Source: Polydactylus sextarius
Lineage: Eukaryota > Chordata > Actinopteri > Polynemidae
Length of the DNA: 64,000 nt
Assembly: GCA_016801845.1 (NCBI GenBank)
Contig: CM028927.1
Location: 6,534,501 to 6,598,500 of the forward strand
Direction of reading: 5' to 3'
Shown here in pieces: positions 46,427 to 57,128 of this stretch. The stretch's first letter is position 1; each line of letters starts with the position of its first letter. The notes beneath the pieces were generated by a model. The model was not told the DNA's origin and did no database searches. It worked only from the letters and a program-made list of their open reading frames with translations. The position numbers and the translations under genes are program-made.

Positions 46427-49400
46427 GGCTTTTAAAATCCTTCTTATTAAATATGTCATATATCATACAGCCATGGAAAAAATTCCTAAAAATATCTTAA
46501 CTGTCTAATTAATTAGTTTGTGTTGTGTATTTTGGTGCTCATGTGGTGGAAAGGTGATTAAAGTAAAAGTAATTACTACAAGTGCCTAAAAATAGTAAAA
46601 AGGTTAAATTAAAAAAAAAAAAAAAGAGTAAAAATCAACAAGAGCTGCACCTAATAATTATTTATATTATTGGATAAAACCATGGTTATTTGATTGATTC
46701 ACTAATAAACAGTTTTATATATATAACATGTTCGAAAAAAGATAAATTCTCAGTCAAAAGCTGAAGCTATGAGATGTTTGGAAGAATTTCTTTTCTTGAT
46801 GACTGTAACAATTAATCTATAACCATAGTAGATCATTTATTTTATTCTCAATGAATAATTATTAAACAGTTGTTCTGGTTCCAAAAGTACCTAACTAAAA
46901 CGTTTGATGAGTCAGGCTGACGGAAACATTATCTTTTCTGGCAATGACGAGATCCTCGTCCCTCTTTCTTGCTCACGGGTTTGTATAAACGAATATGACT
47001 AAAACGTGCAAGTGAGGCAAAAATAATTAATGTCGTTGGATTTTATTTAACCTGGATCTGTATCAAATTCGTGGCGTTTACGGTAAAACACGCAGCTAAA
47101 GCCACAGAAACGAGGTCCGAGGGCAGGGCAGAGTGGAGCAGATCAGGGGATGGTAGTAAATCTCTTGCCTTCTAACAGGACTGACCCTGTGGGATAGTTT
47201 ACATGACTAGTTGCCAGCTCTTCTCTTATTTCATCCCATTACAAAGGTTCCAGTTGCCTCCTCTCCCGCAGTTTCTCTCTCTGCTTCATGTCTGTCTGTC
47301 TATCCTGCTTTTTTTCACTCTTAAATTGTGTTAGCTTCTTTTGCTCTCCTCCTCGTTCTCTTTCATCTCCGCTCGCTCTCCCCCCTCGTTCATAAATTTA
47401 TGGCGCAGCATTAGAGGGTTAAGTTCAGGTGAAGGGAGTCTGCAACAGTGAATTTCTGTGCTCCACCCTCCCACCTCTTCTCTCCCTGTCTATCCCTTTC
47501 GGTCTCTTCATCCTCTGGGTGGCTGAAGTAAACAGCCGTAAAACATGGCGTTCTCCTGATGCCTCTCTTGTCAGTCTCCATGGCCATTAAGAGAGTGGCT
47601 CGGAGGCCTGTGGCGCTCCCCTCAGAGAGGAGACTCTATCAAAGACAGAGGGAGGGGGAGAGTCTTATTTACAGCGCCGATAAACACGTACTCACTCATG
47701 GAGGTGAAATGCTGGTACGTGCTTTTGGGGGACGTTCTCACGCAAAACGCAGCAGAGACGACGTACGTAGACGCAACAACTCGAACGTGCTTGTGTTGAG
47801 TCACACACAGACACACACATACCACACACATTGACTCATGTGTGACATGGATGTAGAAGCTACATGTTCATACATGCAGTGATCTGGTTAGTCTGGTTAA
47901 AAGTAAGCTTGGGCAAACTGTTATGAAAATTTGACTGTTATTGCCATTTGTAAACCGATTATAAAAACACTACATTTATCTGTGTGGCGCTATTAGCTTT
48001 AGCCTCATAGCATTACTATTACTCTCCTCACAAATAAATTGTATTTTCTCGTTCCAGCTTCCGAAATATGAAGATTTGCTGGGTTTTTTTCCGGGTTATA
48101 ATTTATTATGAGCTATTTTTTCTAACATTTTGTTACATTTGATGTACTCAATTCACTAGGGTAAAATAGAAAAATGTGTAGACTAACTGAGAGTGAAAAT
48201 AATTCTTTGCAGACTCACAGTGCTGCATTCATGAACATCTTGCTACTCTGTCACATTTGCCAACAACAACAATGCAGCATGTTTTAACACAGGGAATGTT
48301 TTGCTATGTGTGCACTGGGAGTTCAGCCAAGTCTTTGAGGTACTGTACATGGTGTATTTGTCTGTTCCTCTATCTTACTCTGAATCGCTCCTCTTCATCA
48401 GCCAGCCTCTGTTTGAGCGTCTCGTTGATGGCGCACTGCTCCCTCCACTTCTCCTCCATCATCGCCAGCTCTTCCTCCACCGAGCGAGTCTGATCCTTCT
48501 CCGTCTCCTCCCTGCTCCTCCCCTCCACCTCCACCTTCGCCTCCACCTTGAGCATCACCTGCTCCTCTGTGCCACCTCTCACTTTTTCTGTATTGGGCGC
48601 GCTTCCCACCTCGCTATTTGCCTCAGTGCTCGACCTCTCGTTCTCCACCTCCACCCAGCTCGTCATCCTCAGGCTCTCTTCTGGCAGACTCTCTTTCTTC
48701 TCCTCTTTTTCTTTCTCTTTCTCTTCTTTTTCATCGTCTTCCTTTTGGTTCACCTCTCCCTCGCCCTCTGGCTCGGCCCTCTCCTTCTGTACGCTTTCTT
48801 TCTGCTTTTCCTCCTCCTCTGTGTTGTTACGTGTGTCAGTGTATGTTGGTTCCCTGCTCTGGAGTTCTGGAGTGATTGTCATCTCAACTGCTTCTTGTAG
48901 GACTGCAGCGGCTATATTCCCTGTTATAAAAACATAGAAGATGTTAATATTTGCTGAATGAACCACTATCTTATCACTTTTCTCAATCATCATTGTTAAG
49001 AAAATACTGGAGAAAACCCAGGGTGTTAGTTCGTCATAATTTTGTAATTAATTATATCATCCAAGGTCAATTATCACTACTTTTATTTCTTATTTCCAAG
49101 AAAAAAAATGTGAGAAACCGCATACGTAATGTTTAAGATGTGCATGTTACTATGTCTATTGAGGATATTGTGGGTGAAACGGTCTGTTTTTAACCATGTG
49201 TACCTGCTGTGGGTGATTCTGGACTAGGAGTCAGTGGCTCCTGTGTTGTCTCAGTGGATACATTTCTCTTTGGCTCCTGCACACAAAGACACAGCAATGT
49301 AAACAATACATCAATACGATCTCATTTATAGTGGTTTAGATGTAAATCAACCTACTCTCACTGTCCAGTTACTCACCCCCTGTGACTCAGTTGCGTTCAG

Positions 49401-52400
49401 TTTAGCGACCTGCCTGCGGAGGCGCTGACACTCCCGGTACTTCTCCTTATAGTGTTCAGCAGCCATGTGAAGACGCAGCTTCAGCTCCTCCACCTCCCTC
49501 TGCAGCTCGGCCTCTGCTTCTGACACAACCATCATACTGGGTGTCACCTCCCCACTGGTCCCAACACCCTGAAACAGAAGGACATGTGTAAAATAAATGC
49601 ATTACTTGTGGATCTTTTTTAATTGGGGTCTGATTTAACGGAACACAAAAATAGGATTTACATGGTCAGCCACAAAGAGTTTGTTTTCTACAACTGTTAA
49701 AATGTGTGATAATTGTACATTAAATCCATTCTGTTCTTAATAAAATTGTGTACTGCAAGTCCAACAACAGCTGAGATTTAAAAATGGGTGTGTATTTAAT
49801 TGTGATTTTTTCCCCAATGTCCTTAAATCAGCTCTCTTTCTCTCTCAGATAAAAAAACAGCTCTTTAAATAAAAAAAATGTAAAGTGTGTAAGTTCCTAA
49901 AGTCCCATAATTCCTTCCCATCTTTAGTTTAACAACATCACAGAGTGAAAGGTAGAGATACAAATGAAGTAAGTCTAATACTTACCACCTCCTTCTGTGC
50001 AGTGCTCCTCATGCGGTCTAACTGGCTCTCCATGCGTTGGCACTCGGCCTGAGCATCAGCCAGACTGGCACGGAGCTTGTCGGCCTCCACGCGGGCGCGG
50101 TACAGCTCGGTCATCGTGTGGTCACGGGCGCTGGCTGAGTCACGGAGCTCCGACGCCAGCAGGGATGCCTGCTGCCGGGACGCCTGCAGCTGCTCCTCAG
50201 CCTGACGGAGCTGCTCACGCACACGGGCCAGCTCTGCCTATAAACATGTTATATGATGTTTAACTGATTTCACTGTATGTAAAGGGGGCAGAAAATGTGT
50301 AATGAACGAAGACGCAGGATTTATGACTTGTGTTTATACTTTTTTTTTTATGCTTGCAGTGGAATGACAAAAACCATTGCTACCTTGTCCGCCTTGTGTG
50401 CCAGCAGCTCTTTCTCCAGACTGTCTCTCTGGGCGACACATGCTCTGAGCCTCTCCAGCTCCTCCTGGAACTGGGCGATGGTCACCTCCCGGTTCAGTTC
50501 CACTGCTTTCAGCATCTGCAGCTCTGCACTCAGCTTAGTGTTCTCCAGCTCTGTGCTACGCAAGTGGGCCTAAACATGAGACGCAGAGAAATAAATGCAA
50601 AGGTCAAATTAAAGACAAATAAAAACACATGATTTGTTACTTAAACTTTTACATTTTTTCCAACTCTTTCCCACCTTATAGAGGTCTCTCTCATCTTTCT
50701 CATTCTTTAGCTGGCTCTCCAGACTGTCTCTCTCTGCTGTCAGCTTCTTCAAACGGTCCCGCAGACTGTGATAAAAATAAAAAATAAAATACAAATATTT
50801 TTTGTGACCTTTCATCTGCCAAACAGTAAAAACTAAGGCACTGCAGTATACAGGATGTCAAACAACAGATGTAAGGTCAGGTAATATCCCCTTATTGTTC
50901 ACTATCTAACTGGGCCTTACCCACTATGTGTAAAATAGCTACCAAATAAAATGTGTTTTGGTAATAAGGCTGGGCGGGCATGTTCTGTACAAAATGTAAT
51001 ACTTGTTGATGGGTATGTTTTGGTGATGAGTGTACATGTAGGCAACATTAACAAGGAGGTGAAGACAAAACATAAAGATGTTTCAATTTAATGCAAACTA
51101 ATGAAGGAGCCTTCTGTTGTCATGTAAGCATTTTGTTTATTGGTCTTTATATTGAGACTACTGTCTGACTGGTGCTGCTTCCATTTAATTACTAGTTTTG
51201 AATCACTAGTTTGTGCTTCGTCTCTCATTTTGTTGACTGCTAGTAGTTGAATGGAATGATGAAAATGTCAAGGAAGCAATTTCCTGTCAGTGATCTCAAC
51301 ACTCGCGTCCATGCAGAAACGTATGGGTTTGCATGATTGACGGTCACGTGACCATGTTTCCTCCGCTCACCAGTCGAGTTCCGTTTCCTTCTGCAGGCCT
51401 CTCTGGGTGACTCCCAGCAGGTCCTCCTCCAGCTGACGGACCCGGTCGGTGGCCTCCGTCAACCTCCTTCTCACCTCCTCCCTCTCTTCTGACAGGCCCT
51501 GTGACGAGCGCAGCAGCTCCTGCGGGACAGAGAGGCAGCTGTGGATCACGCTGATGACTGCAGCAGCCAATCACAGCAGCTGAATCAGCAGGTTTAACTT
51601 GGCGGAAGGCGGGAAAACACTTGGACTGTGTCAGAAGCGGAATCAATACTTATGATTAATCAGTGATCATGTGACACGGTCGTCATGTTACAGAAATGAC
51701 TTACTGTTTGTTGCACAGCTATATTTGTTTTATGCTATGTTATATGTGATTAAGTAATACACGTCTAGTTACAAATCCTACTCTTTAAATGTTATTTCAT
51801 AATGTCTTTTTTATTTTGCTTTTTTTTTGTTACTAATATAATAGCCCTTTTCTACTGCAGCTATGACGTATGAAATTTCCCTTTAGGGATCTGTTACATC
51901 TTATCTTCTCAATAACAAATTGCCTGTTATAAATTACAACTTCAGAGCCTTTTGACAGATGCGTGTTGAGTATTGAAATGTTCAGCAGCCTTCACTGAAC
52001 AGCAGCGGTGTGATGTAAACGCAGGCAGGAATAACCTGCCTGAGTATCACTGAACTTTGAAACAACAAATTCCTGTTATCGTAGAACAGATCATATCAGG
52101 TCTGTTTTCTCCACATGGTGTGCCTGCGGAGGAAATGCCTTGTTTGAACTTGGTGCTAATCAGCAGTGAGGGACATTAAATCACTCATAGCTAATATCGC
52201 TTGTGACAGAACAACATACCTCTGCACAAACCCTCCTCTATTGTGGCACGCACACACACACACATACTCGGGAGGACAGACACTCAACTACATGTTCAAG
52301 GACATATGAAGACAGACAGAAAGCAGAGTACAGCCATCAATCCACAACAGATACAGAGTGCACATGCACACACCAACCCGTACTCAGGCCCGTCTCCCTC

Positions 52401-52699
52401 TGGGCTTGGCTCTGCGTAGATTACTGTATGATTTTTACGGCTGGCGTTTGGGAAGCACTTTAGCAGTGCATAAAGACCTTATAAAAAGTGTAGTCGTAAA
52501 ATTAGCAGCCACAAAATATGTACTTATGTTTTCATGTTAAACTCAAAGGATATCTTCATCAACATGGCATGAGCTAACGCACCTACTGTAAATGCTCCAC
52601 AAAAGACGCACACTTACTCACACAAGTCGTATATCTGCAGATGGACATGTCTGTTGAATGAAAAGCAGCACGGTAATAACAGTGTGTGTGTGTGTGTGA

Positions 52700-52734
<35 letters not shown>

Positions 52735-53380
52735 CACGTAATTTATGGCGATTTTGTCCTTCGTAAAAAAAAAAGCAGCTAACTCAAAGCAGCCTGCTCT
52801 CACTGTATGAGCCTGGACCAGCTGGCAGCACCAGGGGGCGATAAGAGACTGGATTGAAACTCACTAAAACTCTTGACAAGTTTCACCTCTTCCTTCCACT
52901 GCCAACCCCCCACGCTTTCATTGAGTTTCCTTCAGTTGACTAGTTTTGGATGTGTGTCAAGTTATTGCTTATCAAATGAGCAAATCATAAAAAAAAATGT
53001 CTGACTCCTCTACGTGATTGAATGAAGGGAGAAAGCACGAGGGGGGGTTGATTAAATTAATGTGGAGGTTGAATTATTTATATGCTGTGATAAACCTTTC
53101 TATGTGTATTTTTACTGCCTTATTTGAACAAAATTATTTATTTTCTTGTCATGCCAATATATAACTCCGAAATCACAAAAAAAAAAAAAAAATCGAAAGA
53201 GAAAGACGCACAGGCAGAAAATAGACAGTGAGAAAAAGCAGTGGCCATTGAATCGCGTGACTGAGTGGTGTTTGTCCCTGAGGCTGGGCAGGGCTCTTTT
53301 TTTCAGGCAGGCGGTTTTGCGGACTACCCTCCTCTCATTCCACACACAGACTAAAAGCGTTTGCAAGCGGGTGGCATAAT

Positions 53381-53422
<42 letters not shown>

Positions 53423-53724
53423 ATGTGTGAATGCACATTAGAGGGGCCCTGTGGTGTAGAACCCGAATGCGAGTGTGAGAGGGGGGTGCTGGGTGTAGGG
53501 GTTTGTGGGGGTGTGTGTGTGTGGGGGGTTCGTTTGTGCATGTGTACGAGCGCGCGTGTGTGTTTGTGCGTTTGACGTCATGTTTGTTCACTCTGTGGTT
53601 GCGATGGCACCGTCCCTGACGCCAGATGCCCGAGAAAACTGCGTCCCAATTCCGTTCTGGCCCACTGAGTCAGGTCGTTAAAGAGGGAAAGAAAGACTGG
53701 CATGTACACACAAAGACACACTTG

Positions 53725-53764
<40 letters not shown>

Positions 53765-55285
53765 ACAGCTCTTTATGTGTCTCCAAAACATGGACACAGA
53801 TTATTCATAAATTCAGGCTTTTGAAGTTTTCAGACCTGTGATCAACGGTGAGGAACTGGCTCCACACACACATGTGCAAATAGAAGCTAACCGTCCATCC
53901 AGACAATCACCTTTGCACATATACACACACCCCCCTCGAGAACAAACACACTGAAACTACCTCACCCTCAATTTCAATGTTGTGCAGATACACTGTAATT
54001 AAAAACTGTTTTTCCTATTTATATAGATGCACACATAAAACACTAAAACTGTATCTATTTATTCTAGATCCTCTTGATAATATGTGTTATCTTGTCACCT
54101 CAGGCCCCTGTCTCTAACCTGATTGTGTGTCCGTAACAGGCAGCACGTCTCCCTCTCCTGCTCCCTCTCTCTGGCCAGTCGTTTCTGCTCCTCCTGTAGT
54201 TGTTGTTTCTCCTCCTGCAGGATCCGCATGGCCTTCAGCAGCTCCCTACGCTCCTGCTGTGCCTCCTCCACTCGCTGTACGGTAGGAAAATGGTTCAGAG
54301 TAAAGAGAGACAGAGGATTTTGACATTGAAGTCACTTAGTTTTATTCACTTGGTTTTTTTTCATGCCGCGTCACATCATCGCGTTAATGTCAATTGTGTT
54401 GTTGTGTTGGATATTTTGTGTGTTGTTTTAATGAAATTGTGTGAATTTATTACTGCCAGAAGTGGAATTTCTGAGCCAGAAAGACAAGCAGCTGAAAAAG
54501 CATTAATTTCATCTTGTGTGACCTACCTCTAGCAGGCCAGTCTTGGTGGTGACGACCACTATGTCTGAGTTGCTGTCGTCCTCGGTGACAGTGAGCAGCT
54601 CTTCGGTGGGCGTGGCGGACCTGAACTGGAACGGCGTGCTGGCTCCTCTGATGTCACCGGCGTGTGTGACGTAACAGAACTGGTAAAACTCTCCGTCAGA
54701 TTTGGGAACATAATACCCTACAAAGTGAAGAGATCAAAGTGCATGTGTGTTAATATGCAAAAATTCAGTTCATCATTGAGTATTAAAAGCAGGCCTGGTC
54801 AAACTGTTTTGCTTCAAAATAGCGAAAAAAATACTACACTACTGCATGAAAAGCAGTGAACATTGACCCTTCCCTTTTGAAAACTAAATGTTTTGATAGA
54901 TAAAACATTATTTATGTGTGCTACAATTTGCACCAGCTCGTAGTGCCTACTTTGAGATCTCAGAGCAGCACATTACTGACTGTTAGGCCTGGTTGTCTGG
55001 GACAAAGGAGTGAGTACAGAACATCCGGCAGCCAACTGGTTTTACTGACTATTGACACACCACAGCGTGCTCTCATATTTTCACTGTGTAATATCTGACC
55101 GTTCCAGGCCCAGTAAAACCAGTTTGCAGGCCCTCAATATGTGTATGTGTGTATGTGTGTGTGTGTGGTTTGAGAGGTGCTCAGGTCCCAGGCCGCCGTT
55201 TGTGGCTGTGTTGCCTTATTAAATAAAAGTGCTGGTTTTTATACGTGCCGTAAAATGGAGGAGTTACTTTGGAATACCCTGAGTC

Positions 55286-55323
<38 letters not shown>

Positions 55324-57090
55324 CCTTGAAATACCACAGTCCTGTGCACAGTACTCTCTGGTTCATAATTTTCAGGCATAGGAGACCAAAGGAAGGTGTA
55401 GTAATCTCTGGCTGTGCTCCAACCCACCTGAAGAAGAAATGTAAACAAATGACAACATTTTGATGCATGATAATAACAAAATAGTACTTAAGTGGACGGT
55501 GAAAAGTGTAAACCACAAGATACATTAGAAAATAATACATCTTCTTTATCATTTGACATTATCAGATATAACATTTTTAATGACTAAATTCTTCATCACC
55601 ACACTTGATGATCGAATCTGGAGGATTATACACAATGTTGAAGCCAAGAATGGAAACATTTAAAACCATGCCCCTCTCATTCTTCCACACACCTCCTCCT
55701 CCTCTTCCTCTACTCACTTCCTGCCCCTTTTGGGCTCACAAAAAAGAGGAGGGAGGGGGGGGGGCAAAGGTGTGAGAATGGGGTGGGGAGGGAGGGTTGT
55801 ATGTAGCTTTGTGTGCAAGTACACACATGCGCAGACTCGTGAGACACCAGAGAATGTCCCACGTGGAAATGAGAGAAGGGGTGGTGGTGGTGGGTGAGGG
55901 GGAGAGTTGTGTGGGGATAAAAATGAGGGAAGAAAAGGTGAAAATTTTACACAAAATGGCAAGGGAGATGTAATTCCATGAAATTCATGTGTTGTTAGGT
56001 GACAGATGATGAAAGGGAGTTGTGAACATCATAACTCCGGTCCTGGGTCGTAAAATCTGTTGAGCACAACCGCACACTCTCCCAGTCTGGGCCGCTCACG
56101 CACATACACACACCTCATTTAAATTCTCATGTGCAATACATGTTTGTAGCATTACATAACTGCATTTCAGCTGTGGATAACTCAACCACCTGTGGCATGG
56201 CATTATTTTTTGAAAATGAAAGGGGAGTGATGGGAGAAAACTTTGTCGTTTTGGACGGACGCCAGCGAGTAATCATATATTACAGTTTATGCAGTTGCTT
56301 GTCTATGCTATAGAGAAAATTATAGGATGAAAATGACTGGCTTTGTCGAATTTTAAATGAACCGTAACGTAAGAAAAAAAATAAAATAACAAGAATTACC
56401 AGTAAATTTTCACCTTGTTCCCATAACCCATTTATGCAATTAAATAGTTAAATAACCAACAAAATAGAATAACAATAATAATATAATAAAAACAAAATAA
56501 ATTAAATTAAATAAAAATAAGACCAGGCTAATAAGTGACAAAACATTACAAAGGCTTAATTGAAGTCACTAAATCAACTGAAGTGTTAAAAACATTTGTC
56601 AAAATATCAGGTTTAATTATGCTGTTGCATGATAAATAATTGCTGTTTGCCTTTTCAATCCATTACACTGATTATTATGCTATTCCAAACAAATGGTAAT
56701 AGTCAGTGTGAAAACCTAGGCCAAGAACATTCTTTCCACCTCCGACAGTATCTCAGTGAGAGGCTTGGCTGCGACAGTTCGCTGCCAAGTTTGCTTGTGT
56801 GCTCACGTTTATTTGCTTAAAAAGAGAAAAGACATAAATAATTTTGCTAATTGCAGAGTGAAGTTGACTGACATTTCGTTAGGTATGGTGTGGCATTCCA
56901 ACATGGGAGTCATGTTATAAAATAATCACAGGCAGAGCAGCTATCAATCACTCGGGCTAGGTGTGAGGGAATAGCATGATGACATGTTAATTATACACTC
57001 ACACAACGGGTTTCTCCCTGCCGACCCAACAAACATGCCACAACCAAAAAGAACCTCCACAGGGTTTTTAGGAAGTTGTGTATTTGAGAG

Positions 57091-57128
<38 letters not shown>

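Larger units (their letters stand above)
51520..54118 (-). other. tax1bp1: TAX1BP1 intron (2.6 kb)
   Basis: Contains three dinucleotide microsatellites, a CTCF-core-like motif at 52828-52841 and a perfect CRE palindrome TGACGTCA at 53573-53580. No exon is supported; the 159-codon open frame at 53112-53591 is mostly CA repeat. Confidence 0.6.

Noticed and set aside
48301..48900. 199-codon plus-strand open frame
   Set aside because: It is the antisense shadow of the Glu/Lys-rich TAX1BP1 exon, which gives Leu/Phe/Ser-rich translation on the other strand.
53112..53591. 159-codon minus-strand open frame
   Set aside because: His/Thr repeats from a CA microsatellite in a TAX1BP1 intron.
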